Shown one piece after another: positions 1 through 10,540 of a stretch of DNA of 64,000 nucleotides (within the stretch, counting starts at the first letter, position 1; the number at the start of each line of letters is the position of its first letter). The notes below the pieces were generated by a model that worked only from the letters and a program-made list of their open reading frames with translations, made no database searches and was not told the origin of the DNA. The stretch is from Erodium maritimum (taxonomy: Eukaryota; Streptophyta; Magnoliopsida; Geraniales; Geraniaceae): the NCBI GenBank assembly GCA_963921825.1, contig OY997596.1:1865001-1929000 (forward strand). The letters are read 5' to 3'. A program made the position numbers and the translations under genes.

Positions 1-439
1 CTGGTTCTGAGATCTGGGAGTGAGGAGTGGTGGGTTTTAATGGCGGAGGAGAGAGAGAGATGGGTTGTTGCTGGGAAGGGGACGTGGGTCTAGAGAGAGA
101 GAGAGAGGTTGAGTGCTTAAGGACGCGTTTGGATTCTTTTGACCGAAAAAGGCGGAGAAAAAACGGATGAGATTGAGGGGCAGCACCGTCATTGCACCGC
201 CTTTGGTGTTTGGAATCTTCTGTACCCGTTTTCACTGTTCCTCTTTTGCTTCCGCCGGTATTACTCGTTGGTTACTTTTTGATCACTCGTGAAACTCGTG
301 ACTAGAGTCGGCAACGTGGTAAGAACACGTGAACCAAAACCGAACTAAAGTAACTAAAAAACATCTTAATTTTCTTTGTATTTTTTAAAATTAAAATATC
401 ATAGTTAATTTTATTAAACATCTTAATAAAAAGAGAAGA
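1..439. other. Left edge, no gene recognised
   Basis: Two short GA-rich runs (about 49-60 and 93-108) sit in otherwise unremarkable sequence. GA tracts of this kind are common in plant 5' leaders, so the edge of a gene lying outside the window is possible, but no open frame supports it. From about 350 the sequence becomes AT-rich. Confidence 0.4.
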
Positions 440-1000
440 GTTAATTTTTTTTCTGAACGAAGGGTATAATAGTATAACGTTTACAATCGATTACATAGTT
501 GTGCATCGAGGAACATACTCCTCGACCACATAAGGAAACCAGTATGAATGAATCACTGTTCACCGAGCCTTTTCATATCAGAACCGTCACGGACGGTATT
601 TGGATGCCTCTTGAGTAAAGAGAGTAGACGGGGAAGAGGAACGGGGTACCAGAGATCCTGAGGGACCTCAACAATAATAGGAAGGGGTACCGGAGATTCT
701 GAGGGACCTCAACAATAAGGGTGAGGGTGGGAGGCAAAGCATCATCTTGGTCGGGCCAGTCCCCGATGCTCCCCTCCCTGGAGAGATCCTTGAGTGATCG
801 ATAGACATGAATCCTGCAAAGACAAACTCAAACAAAATAAACGAGACCCTTTCGATTAGTGAGAGCCATAATCGTGAAAGGGGACAAGGCGGTTGCAGCG
901 GTGGAGGCCAGGGAGAAGGACGCGCCGGCCGCGGTAGAGCCGGCTGCTGCAATTTCAGGGATGTCTCTAGGGATGACGGTGGCATCAGAGGCGCGCATCC
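440..1000 (-). mobile_element. LINE-type fragment, 3' end (family A)
   Basis: A poly-T run followed by a CTGAACGAAGG-like end marks the 3' terminus of a minus-strand LINE-like insertion. The same end and the same inner block, GGTACCAGAGATCC then GGGACCTCAAC, recur at 14611-14868 and 61089-61943, which defines a family. Here the inner block is duplicated in tandem (about 650-715). A proline-rich minus frame (668-985) resembles the N-terminal part of the copy at 61376-61690. I see no reverse transcriptase. The right border is uncertain because a plus-strand LINE-like piece follows. Confidence 0.6.
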
Positions 1001-1671
1001 TCACACGTTGGCCTCATCCCTCCTCATCCAAAGGGCCTTCAATGCTCTCTCCTCCGGTGGTTGCCGTCTGTTTCCCATGAGCTTACTCTGGGTTTCTTGC
1101 TGGGCGGCGCTTGGGGGTCATCCCAGACTGGACCATCCTGGTCTATTCCGATTGGGGCGCCCACGGAGGTGCCAGAAATGAAGAAGGGCTTGGCTGGCGA
1201 GCTTCGAGAAGATCAGGCGAGGGCTGTTCACAGCCCTCGCCAGTCCCCATGAGTCGACCGGCATGTCTCAGGGACAAGTGGAAGGAATCTATGAGGATAA
1301 ATTGTTTGTCCTTCACCATTGACGATCACATGTTCGGTTTGCTGAACGTAACAGAGCGTCGCCCTCGGGCGACCCAGCGGTATTCAAGCCCCACTTTGAG
1401 CAGTGTTTCGTCAGCCGTCTTTACTTTTATTGTTCTTAGGATTTGGTTGTTAGTTCACTACTGTTTTAGTCCGGTTTATCTTAGTTATTTCAATATCGTT
1501 CTAGTTCATTTGATTTGGTTGTCAGTTGTAGGTCCCCTCTATGCCAATTCAACAAAACATCTTAGACGTTTTCAGTAGATAGGGTTATTGTGTTTGTCTA
1601 ATCAGGACTTTCAGACATATACTAACACTTTAAAAGAATATAATACACGTTTACTCAAAAAAAAAAAATTG
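1000..1671 (+). mobile_element. LINE-like fragment ending in poly(A)
   Basis: GC-rich sequence with open plus frames (1061-1578) changes to AT-rich sequence and ends in an A12 tract near 1660-1671, preceded by a typical LINE-like tail (ATACACGTTTACTC). The frames have no recognisable domain. I read it as a decayed, plus-strand LINE-derived insertion next to or inside the minus-strand family A copy. No target duplication was found. Confidence 0.4.
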
Positions 1672-2663
1672 TTTGCTTTATTTTATTAAAATATTTTAAT
1701 TATGTCGGATAAGTATTATACAGTTTAATTTACTAAAGTATATCATGATTGGTAAGGATGGTTTCAGCCGTTTTCGGAGTTTGGACCAAATTCAGTGTCG
1801 TCTAAAGTCTTGAATGGAGGACTTGTTTTTAGTCAAATAAAGTAACTCACTAATTCAAATATATCTTTTTATTAATTTCTTATTGGTCATCTGGTGAGGT
1901 TCTGAGTTTTGAAGTTTGGTGGCTTTTTTAGGATGCTTTTGTTTGTACTTTTGTACGAGAAAAACTAGGGACGAGGGAAATCCGGGAGAGAAACTTGCAA
2001 GTTGTGTTTCGAACTTTTGATGAATGATAGGGTTCTTGATACGTATTTGGCTACGTAAAGGGCAACTTTCGAGGTGATAGTTTCTTGGGGTAACGACATT
2101 TTCGTGATGTGGATAAAGGTGAAAGTGGTAAGTTCATATTATGGCGACCTTTATGTTTAAGTCCTGTCAAAAAACGATATTTAATTTTTCAAAAATGACG
2201 AAATTTGTTAAAGGTGACTTTAAAACATGTATTTTTTGAAAATAACTAAAAGTCATTGGTAAGGCTTGAAAATGAAAAAAATGATCATTGGTAGAACTTG
2301 TATATAAAGGTGGTTACAGTACGAACATGTAAAAAAAATATTTTACATTATGGAAATGGGGTTTACCCAACAATATATATATAAATTTTCGATAGAAAAA
2401 ATTAATGCAAATTTATTTATTTTTTACCATTTTATGCAAGACAAATGAAAAACTCAATAACAGCAAACTAGACAAGTACAACAGAAATAAGATATTATAT
2501 ATGAAACATGGGAAATTTTCCATACAAATTGTCATTCTCTCCCTCTACTCAAGTTTTAATTTTGCTCATACATTGCTTGGATTGCAATCAAATCAACTGA
2601 GAAAACAAGTACAGTAGAAGTAAATGTAAGTAGCTTCTTTTATACAGAGTTTTAAGGTGAGGC
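1672..2663. other. AT-rich spacer, 3' flank of the small membrane-protein gene
   Basis: No gene seen. The right part (about 2400-2663) lies just downstream of the stop codon of the minus-strand gene ending at 2664 and probably holds its 3' UTR and poly(A) site. The rest is AT-rich, without repeats that I could recognise. Confidence 0.4.
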
Positions 2664-5046
2664 CTAACTGGACCTTACAGAATACAGTGGCTCAGCTTCC
2701 AATTCGGTCAACCGGTTAGCGGTTCGATTTGTCTTCCCCGTGCTGCTCTGACATTGTAGCAACTGGTCCTGAAGACTCCGCACAAGTTCGTTAAGTTTAT
2801 GGATGTTCCGTTCTTGTGATAAGATTATCTGCAAGATGAGAGTTCATGAGACGAAACATTTCATGATTATAAGATCGAATCAAAGTCAGAACTTCCAAGT
2901 ATAGGGTTGACTATGATTAAGATGCAGATAAATATTTGACGATGATAAACGAAAACCAGAAAAATACAGATTAATGGTACAGAAAAAGCGGGCCATAATC
3001 ATTGTGAACTGTATTGATAATATTCGCATCAGGCCACGAACTCATCGCCATGATGACTACTACAATCCATTGGTAGCTAATATCATACATAGTAAAAAGA
3101 AGGGATTATTAAATTCCACTACCTTGTACTTTACACCATTATTAATTTACTACCTTGTATATTTCACTACCCTGATGAGCTTTATTTTGTTTCAGCTTAC
3201 TCTAATTTAAGATTTAATGAGAAAAATGTCCCTCATATATAGTTTTCTTAATTTATAATTATAATTTTAAAGTAACTTTTCAACTTTTATTTTTACATAA
3301 AGGGCATTTTTGTCTTTAAAACTCAAATACCGGTAAATTGAAACAAAAACAAGGTTCATTAGGGTGAATTGATACGATTTGAAGGACATAGTAGTGAATT
3401 GTAATTACCCTTAAAACAATAGGGGTAACTTTGCTAACACACCCTCGACGACCTTTGATTCTCATAAACACACTGTATAGGTGAGGGGTTACCAAAAACA
3501 CACCGTCACATTTCGTTATTCATCAAAAACCCACTGAAAAGGTGGTTTTTTTTATCAGGAACACACTGAAAAGGTGACTGTTTATTGATAATCCGTGACT
3601 TATAGGAGGTTCCTAAAGCTCAGAGGTCGTCGAGAGGGTGTGAATAACATATTCCCAAAAAAATTTACAAAGGTACTCATCGACCTATCATAATAATGGA
3701 TCAATCTCATATGAAAATTCCCAAATTCTATCAGAAAGGTGAAATGATAACCAGGCCTCAAGCACTAATCTTAATCATAATATACAAACACGTGCAGTTT
3801 CCATACAATCCAGTGAATTGTGATCGCGATGAAAGATTACCCACTCTCAAGTCTCAACCATAAGAACTCAAGTTGGTTTCTGAGTCTCAATCTCAGTTAT
3901 AGAAACACGTGGTAAGTGGTAACCGTTCTTGAATCACCTCTTGCTTGTCTATTAATAAGGGTCTATATATCGAACTACTACAAACCATTTTGAAGAACAA
4001 ATTTACTTCCTCTCCTAGGCCAAGCAAGAAGATACCATTTTACGAACGTAAAGAGACACTAAAGTTTTAACAAACCTATACAAGTTTATAACCTTATGTC
4101 AACACTCAAAAGCATGTTCCGTTTCGTTCTTCTGATAGTGTACATAACTAATAAAGAATACCCACAATGGCATAATAATTCAAAGAAACATGAACACAAT
4201 TTACTTAACAAAGAAGCAATTTCCTATTTCTTTCCGAAATTTCTAGCTAACCTTATCTTTCACAGCTACAAATGCTTTCAAAGAACAGATATACTTCCTC
4301 TCCTAGGTCAAGCAAGAAGATACCATTTCACGAAAATGAAGAGACACTTAAGTTTTTAACAATCCAATACAAGTTTATATTTATTACCTTATGTCAACCC
4401 TCAAAAGCATGTTCCTTTTCGTTCTTCTGCTAGTGTATATGTATTTAACTAATAAGGAATACCCATAATGGCATAATCACAATTGGGCTACTCTACCAAG
4501 AATTCAAAGAAACATGAACACAATTTACTTAACAAAGAAGCAATTTCATTTTTCTTTTCGAAATTTCAAGCTAACCTTATTTTTCACAGCCATAGACCCT
4601 TTTGAAGAACAAATTTACTTCCTCTCCTAGGTCAAGAAAGAAGGTACCATTTCATGAACATGAAGAGACCTTAAGTTTTAACAAACCTATACAAGTTTAT
4701 AACCTTATGTCAACACTCAAAAGCATGTTCCTTTTTGGTCTTCTGCTAGTGAATCTAACTACTAAGGAACACCCTCAATGGCATAATCCCAATTGGGCTA
4801 CTCTAGCAAGAATTAGAAGAAACATGAACACAATTTACATAACAAAGAAGCAATTTCATATTTCTTTTTTGTAAATTCCAGGCTAACCTTATCTTTCACA
4901 GCTTCTTCCCTCTTCGAAATCTGCTGCTGTTTGGGGGTAACACCAGGGTTGGGTTCAAGGTCAACGACGAGCTGCTGCTTCCACTCAAACTGAGAAGTAA
5001 TTATGAGAACAATCAGCAGAAAAACAAGCAACATTGGCCTCGACAT
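2664..5046 (-). CDS. Small single-pass membrane protein with coiled-coil tail
   Basis: Two coding exons, 5046-4888 and 2828-2664, joined at AAG|GTTAGC and TTGCAG|ATAATC in phase 0, give 107 aa. The start MSRPMLLVFLLIVLI opens a hydrophobic signal anchor (residues about 4-18). A short basic/glutamine-rich stretch follows (KQQQISKREEAVKDK), then across the intron IILSQERNIHKLNELVRSL, a likely coiled coil. I recall uncharacterised plant 'transmembrane proteins' with this order (KQQQI..REE..K.KIILSQE.N..KLNELV.SL); the function is unknown. An upstream in-frame Met exists at 5082, but a splice-acceptor-like TTGCAG lies there, so the 5' UTR probably contains an intron and 5046 is preferred. The roughly 2.06-kb coding intron holds tandem repeats and a MITE-like insertion. 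Confidence 0.8.
3422..3656. mobile_element. MITE-like inverted-repeat insertion in an intron
   Basis: The ends are inverted copies of each other over about 35 bp with mismatches (left block CACACCCTCGACGACCTTTGA, right block the reverse of CACACCCTCTCGACGACCTCTGA, both starting GGG). No open frame lies inside, and the ends resemble the GGG...CCC termini of Mutator-type MITEs. I could not identify a target duplication, so the class is tentative. It sits in the intron of the small membrane-protein gene. Confidence 0.45.
4000..4900. repeat. Three imperfect tandem repeats of about 290-325 bp in an intron
   Basis: The block ACTTCCTCTCCTAGG recurs near 4004, 4293 and 4617, each followed by the same order of sub-blocks (AAGAAGATACCATTT, CAAGTTTATA, CTTATGTCAAC, AAAGCATGTTCC, AACATGAACACAATTTACTTAAC). 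The third unit runs up to the 3' edge of exon 1. The repeats have diverged by small indels, so the duplication is not recent. Confidence 0.75.
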
Positions 5047-5667
5047 CGTCACCAATGTAACTCTAAACCACAGAACCTGCAATGCAAAACGAAATCACTC
5101 CATGAACCCAGCTCGGATCTTAACCAAAAACACCAAAGACTGAGCAATTTCAGCATTTCACAAACAAAACCCTAACCCCCAAAATTCAATTGTGGGTACT
5201 TGACTGCCCAGTTCCTTCATTTCCCCACCATTTTTTCTCGGCAACCCAACAAAAATTCAAAAACCCCACAAGAGAACTCACGGATCGAGAGGGTTCACAG
5301 CAACCCCCAAATTCATGAACAGTCCAACGAGACCCTCTGGCTCATCCAGCTGATTCTTCGGGGTAGAAACTGGAACGGATCGATGAGCTTCAGAAAACGA
5401 ATTCGGAGAAGAATCAAGTGGAAAAGGATGAATTTGGCTAAGGATGTGAGTTCGTGAAGAGCTCAGAAATGGGTTTCCACAGCAACGACGCGGAGAGAGC
5501 GACTCGCAAACCACTCCTTGCTTTGTTTGTGCTCGTCCACTGAGTTCTGACTCGCTCTCGCGGCAGTGACTCAGTAGCTGGAGACATCTAATATGGAAAT
5601 GATCTCGTGTGGGCGGATACACGGTATCGGGTGTGGAATACGGAGACCGTTTTTTTCTTTTGATCAG
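5047..5667. other. 5' leader and promoter side of the small membrane-protein gene
   Basis: On the minus strand a pyrimidine-rich tract and TTGCAG near 5075-5080 look like the acceptor of a 5' UTR intron. The sequence to about 5620 has leader-like composition with CTCTCGC and AGAGAGC runs. Open frames on both strands here carry no recognisable domain and I leave them out. No TATA box could be chosen with confidence. Confidence 0.35.
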
Positions 5668-5680
5668 CTAATGTTTTATT

Positions 5681-5845
5681 AGTGGAACAGGTTTTCAAAC
5701 CGAAAACAAGTTCAAGGGTGAACCCTCTTACAACCACGAGTATGTCATGTGGACATCTCGAAACAGAACTTAAACAAGTAGTAACACTACTAACCAGAGC
5801 CACAGTACTAAACAGATGCAAACAAACACGGGTCTAACAAGCATC
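5681..5845. mobile_element. Small insertion flanked by a 13-bp direct repeat
   Basis: The 13-mer CTAATGTTTTATT occurs at 5668-5680 and again at 5846-5858, bracketing 165 bp. A direct repeat of this length suggests retroposition (a SINE or a 5'-truncated LINE) rather than a cut-and-paste element. I could not recognise tRNA-like A and B boxes, and only a short T-rich tract lies upstream, so the class is open. Confidence 0.45.
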
Positions 5846-5884
5846 CTAATGTTTTATTTTGAGCAAAAGTAATCATTTATATTA

Positions 5885-6215
5885 GGGTAAACTTCAACCC
5901 ACTACCCTAAAAAAACTTGACTTTCAGCCCACTATCCTAACGAAACTTAGTTGCATCCCACTACCCTAACTTTAAATTTCGTGTCAATTTAGTACCCAAC
6001 CCCTTACGGCGTCAAATTTTAGACGGAAAAGGCACGCACGTGGCTCGCATGTGCCATTAACTGATGCGTAAAGACTGTTTTACCATCGTCTCTCTTCAGC
6101 TCTAACACCCACGACCCTCAGTCTTCACTTTCACTCTCAGACACACACGATTCTCAGACATGAAACGACGACGACGAGCAGGAGTGAGGGTTGCAGATAG
6201 AAGAAGAAGGATTGA
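5885..6215 (+). repeat. MULE-1 left terminal inverted repeat
   Basis: Matches the reverse complement of the right end with few mismatches, through blocks such as TTAGTTGCATCCCACTACCC, CCTTACGGCGTCA and AACTGATGCGTAAAGACTGT, and fades out beyond the CGACGACGACGA run near 6170-6180. The outer part contains repeated CCCACTACCCTAA-like blocks. Confidence 0.88.
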
Positions 6216-6233
6216 CTCGAAGGCTGTAGTTCG

Positions 6234-6716
6234 ATGAAACAACAATCAAAGGCGACAAGGTCGGGGTTGAAGAAAATGAAGATTGACGAGTTGTACTGCT
6301 TTTGTGGAGTTCCAGCTGCCATACGTACGTCAAGGACAAAGGATAACCCTAGAAGAAGGTTTGCTGGTTGTGGGAAGTACAGGGTAAGCTCTGCAATTGA
6401 TTACCTGTGTTGTTCAATTGCTGTGAAATTTAGGGTTTTTGTGATGTAGGGGTTTTTGTGATTTAGGGGTTTTTGTGATTATCACGTTTGCCCTGCAACT
6501 GATTTAGGGTTTAATATTTTGTGTTCATAGCAAGGGTGGAAGTGCAATTTTTTTTGTTGGATTGATGAAAAGTCATGCCATGTTGGGGAAATTCCTGTAG
6601 GTGGACAAGAGGAAATCAATATGAGGGTGAGGATGGAGGTGGATGAAAAAAGATATACCCAGAAATTTCATTCTGGTGTTGTTCATCATTGTAGGGTTGT
6701 TTCTGTATTTTGTTAG
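6234..6716 (+). CDS. GRF-type zinc finger protein carried by MULE-1
   Basis: Two exons, 6234-6383 and 6531-6716, joined at TACAGG|GTAAGC and CATAG|CAAGGG in phase 0, give 111 aa with no interruption. The N-terminal half contains CFCG, then AGCGKYR and, across the intron, GWKCNFFCWIDE. This is the C-x-C ... C ... C-x3-C layout of the GRF zinc finger, followed by a short charged tail. Short GRF finger proteins of this type occur widely in plant genomes and as extra ORFs of MULEs. A nucleic-acid binding role is inferred from the family. The neighbouring gene is the transposase on the opposite strand. Confidence 0.75.
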
Positions 6717-6739
6717 GTCATAGATTAGGTTGAATTCCT

Positions 6740-8145
6740 TGTATGGGCTGATAGGTACTGATGTAAGATCTTGTATTTTAAACAAATGGAAATGGAAATG
6801 GCCTGGTTTTGTGTTCAGTTTGTTGATGGGTACTAATCTGAAAAATTGGTTTTGAAGGTAATGGAAACTGAAATAGCATGTGAAATAAGCATATTTGTAT
6901 AAAGGAACTGATCTGAAACATGGATTTGAAGGTCATGGAAAGTGAAATAAACATGGATTTCAAGTCAAGCATATGTCAAGATGGGTACTAATTTGAAATT
7001 ATGTTTTTTAAGGTAATGGACAGTGAAATAGGTTGTGAAGTTAACATATTTGAAGATGGGTACTAACATTGGAACTTGGTTTGTATGGTAAATGGAAATT
7101 GAAGTGGAAAATGAACAAACTTGGATATGGGTACTAATCTGAAAATACAAGTAACTATAATTTTTGACATGACCCATCTGTTCATGGGTTTGAAAACCTG
7201 TATTATGGTAAATTGGAATGCATAGTTACAGTCAAATTTATATGGGAACCATTACCTAGAAAATAAATTGACAAGCATCCAATGTAACCAAAGTGATTTA
7301 CAATTCACATGTCCAACAACCAAAAGCAAAAGGCTGTAAAGCCTTGCACAAAAAAACCTTCCTTGTCCCCATCGTACATGTGCACAACCTACTTTGCATA
7401 TTAATTACATGTCCAACCACCACAAAAGTCCAAATTCACTTGTTCCCAAAAAGCCACATGTTCCTACAACCTAACCCAAAATAAACACAGCAAACCCTAA
7501 GGTTTCCAACGAGGAGGTGGTGCTGCAGAGGCTTGGCTAGATATGGATTGGTTTGGAGGTCCTCTTCCTCTTCCAATTCCTCTTCCTCTTCCTCGCACTC
7601 TCCCCCTTCCTCTGCCTCTTGTTCCACCAGTTTGGGGGATGACAAATTGAGCATCTTCTGTGATTCTTGACCCAGCTCCTTGTCCTTGGAGAAAGACAAA
7701 AGGCCTCTACACATGCTCAACCGCAACCAGTTCAAGATGTAAGAAACTACTTCAAGATTTGAGAAATATTTGAGAAAACAATTGACATATGGTAACGATT
7801 TCATACCTGATTTGTCTGTCTTTGCTTGTTGAGCTCAGATTGAGCTAACCCAATATCAGACGCTTCTTGTGTTAGGCAAAAGCGGTGTTCCGTGTTAGGC
7901 AGCCACTCCTTGAAGAGTGACACCAACCCCTGTCAAGACAGACAATAGTGGTTATAGGTACTTCTCTGAAATAACAGTCAAACACTAATATGAAAAGTCA
8001 TAATATGTAGGTACTAATGTGAAATTACACTAAACTACTAAGATGAAAACTCATAATTTGTAGGTACTAATGTGAAATAACAGTCAAACTACACATGTTG
8101 TCTAGGTACTAATCTGAAATAACAGTAAAAACTAATCTGAAAACA
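6740..8145 (+). repeat. Dispersed GGTACTAATNTGAAA motif inside MULE-1
   Basis: Variants of GGGTACTAATCTGAAA occur near 6751, 6828, 6903, 6981, 7056 and 7130 on the left side and TAGGTACTAATGTGAAAT near 7958, 8008, 8062 and 8104 on the right. All read in the same direction. They lie in the gap between genes and in the transposase intron and avoid the coding exons. Confidence 0.7.
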
Positions 8146-9469
8146 CATAAATATGCATACCTTCTGCCTATTAGTGATGAAAACCCAATGCCTTAACTGA
8201 TCCGTCCCAAAGTCTTCAAAGAATTGTTCCAAAAACCATCTCCACGAATGCTTGTTCTCCTGCTCGACAATAGCAAATGCTAGTGGAAACATCCCTCCAT
8301 CGGCATCGAATCCCACGGCCGAGAGGAGTTGCCCACCGAACCTCCCCTTCAGATGGCAACCATCCACCCCAACTATTGGCCTACAACCAGCAAGGAAGCC
8401 ATCCATCTGAGCATGATATCGGATGTACATCCTTAAAAACCGAGGTTGACTACCAGGGTCGGGTGGGTACACGTCGTGCTCAACCATCAACACCGCCTTG
8501 CTGTCTGGATTGGACCTACGAAGCACCTCACAGTATGTGTACAAGTCCTGGTGCTGTGCAGCCAAGTATTCTTTTGTCTGTAACCTTGCTCTCTTCAGTG
8601 TACGGTACAACATCGCCGGGCTGACTTTGACATTCAGCTTATCAAGTATAAGAGCTGCCAAACCCTCCTTGTCCATTGTCCGAGACTGCAAAATCTCCTT
8701 AGCAAACCTCTTCATCATCATCATCATCATCATCATCACAACCTACAAAAAAGGATATTAGTGATCAAATAACAGATTTCATATTGATCATCAAATAATT
8801 AAACACTTTCATACCCATCAAATAACTAAATGACCTCCGACCGTAATAATCTTCATCCTCATTGCCACTTGGCACCTCCTGAATAATCCTCCTTCCATCC
8901 AACATGCAGAATTTGTCTAGCTTGTGGCCACACTTTAACATTTTAATAAGACCACGCCTCGAGAAATATTCATTCTCATCTTCGTATAATTTTTGCCTCT
9001 CCCTTGGCTTCATGACTAGTAAGCCTACTGTCCCATTACTCTTTGCCTCACTACCTCCCAAAATCACCCCACTAGGAGACACCACATGTAGTGGTGGATC
9101 TCCATCTATTATGTACAACTTCCTAGCTGCCCTAGACCCTTTATACCTCTTCAACCATCTAGCTACAGACTTATCATTTTCCATAGTCCTAACTAGATTT
9201 TTTTCCTTATAATGCAGGGTACTAGTGGGCTCACGTCCTGCATCGTGCACTAAGGCAGTGAGCTTGTAGAAGCTGCATTCATCTTCACTTACAAGGAAGA
9301 CTTTCACAGATACCCCTTCGTACCTATTATCGTCTCCTACAAACTTTCCCCCATAATTGATTTCAACACAAATTGGAGCCTGAAGAAAGGGGTTTGACTT
9401 AGGACAACTCCTTGATGGTTCTTTTACACCCCCACGTTTCTGCAAACATTCGCAATAACAAGGGAACAT
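7497..9469 (-). pseudogene. MURA-type MULE transposase, internally deleted
   Basis: Frames 9469-8765, 8739-8110, about 7930-7800 and 7800-7497 form one gene. The first holds the N-terminal region before a methionine/aspartate-rich microsatellite (ATG repeats, 8712-8739). The second carries the conserved transposase block CRPIVGVDGCHLKGRFGGQL with the first catalytic Asp, then AFAIVEQENKHSWRWFL. A third piece has EWLPNTEHRFCL, the usual lead-in to the CxxH region, but the sequence then jumps to unrelated residues. The last exon is an RG-repeat tail ending APPPRWKP. The remaining DDE residues and the SWIM finger are missing. The start codon and first splice sites could not be fixed; a short leader exon near 9600 does not join in frame. 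Confidence 0.8.
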
Positions 9470-9654
9470 TCAAAGGAAACACAGAAATTAACCCCTAACT
9501 ATAAAATACGAAACCTTTACTCAAATAAGGAACCCTAGAAACTCAGAAATTAAAACCCTAACTATAAAATACGAAACCCTAGAATCGGAAACTTACTCTC
9601 CCCATCTCAACACAACCAGGTTCGTCTTCTGAAGAGAAACGCGCGCCAAGAATC

Positions 9655-9994
9655 TACAACTCTGCAACCTCCTCCTTCGTCCTCACTCATGTTCGTCGTC
9701 GTCGTGTCGTGTCTGATAATCGTGTGTGTCTGAGAGTGAGAGTGAAGACTGAGAGTCGTGACTGTTAGAGTAAAGGAAGCTGAAGAGAGACGAGAGTAAA
9801 ACAGTCTTTACGCATCAGTTAGTGGCACATGCGAGGCACGTGCGTGCCTTTTCCGTCCAAAATCTGACGCCGTAAGGGGTCGGGTACTAAATTGACACGG
9901 AATTTAAAGTTAGGGTAGTGGGATGCAACTAAGATTCGTTAGGGTAGTGAGTTGAAACTCAAGTTTTTTTAAGGTAGTGGGATGAAGTTTACCC
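9655..9994 (-). repeat. MULE-1 right terminal inverted repeat
   Basis: Inverted partner of 5885-6215. Both TIRs end in an AGACACACACGATT..CAGACA block and then a CGACGACGACGA run. Small differences between the two arms are single substitutions and short indels. Confidence 0.88.
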
Positions 9995-10003
9995 TTTATA
10001 TTA

Positions 10004-10540
10004 TTAATTGAATTAAGGGGTCCGTACAAAAACAGGTCCCTCAAAAGGTCATTTTTTTACAAACTGTATGATAAATGATCGGTGTTATAAACCAGTTTTC
10101 TAAAAAGAGTAAGAAAACAAAACTATAGTATTGTCAAGGTCCTCTTAAAAAAGTGCTTAAATATTGTTTGATCTTAGGAGAAGGACTCTTTTTCGTCATA
10201 AGGAGTTCGATCAAACATGATCTCAACAATATCAAGGGTATGATAGGCTTGTAACAGGGACTCCTTCCAAGTATGGTCCATGAAGCTTGGGGTGGCTATC
10301 ACTTTTCTTGGCGAAGCTGCTTTCTAGTTGTAGCATGTTCTTCTCGGGGATATCCAACTGCTCCTCTCTTTATGCCCATCTTCGTACATGGGACAATCCA
10401 TAAAATGTCGGTGAATCCACTCATCGAGGTTCCGTTAGTTGGCCACGTAAATACATTACATTATAACGTTTTATTTTTATTTGGTTTAGCCTATAATTAC
10501 ATTTGAAAAGGTAAGAATAGTAAAAAGAAACTAAACACAA
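10004..10540. other. Spacer between MULE-1 and a LINE, no gene recognised
   Basis: A plus frame at 10273-10506 (77 aa) has no family resemblance that I recognise and is not flanked by convincing gene signals. The rest is AT-rich. Confidence 0.35.

Larger units (their letters stand above)
5885..9994. mobile_element. MULE-1, Mutator-like DNA transposon, 4.1 kb
   Basis: The element starts GGGTAAACTTC and ends GAAGTTTACCC and is flanked on both sides by the exact 9-bp duplication TTTATATTA (5876-5884 and 9995-10003), the hallmark of Mutator insertion. Terminal inverted repeats of about 330 bp are highly similar. Inside are a plus-strand GRF zinc-finger gene near the left end and a minus-strand MURA-type transposase reading in from the right end. 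The transposase has lost its middle, so this copy is probably immobile without help. Similar TIRs and an exact target duplication suggest a fairly young insertion. Confidence 0.92.

Noticed and set aside
8498-8761. Plus-strand frame over the MURA transposase exon
   Set aside because: Antisense shadow; the (CAT)n / ATG microsatellite opens frames on both strands.
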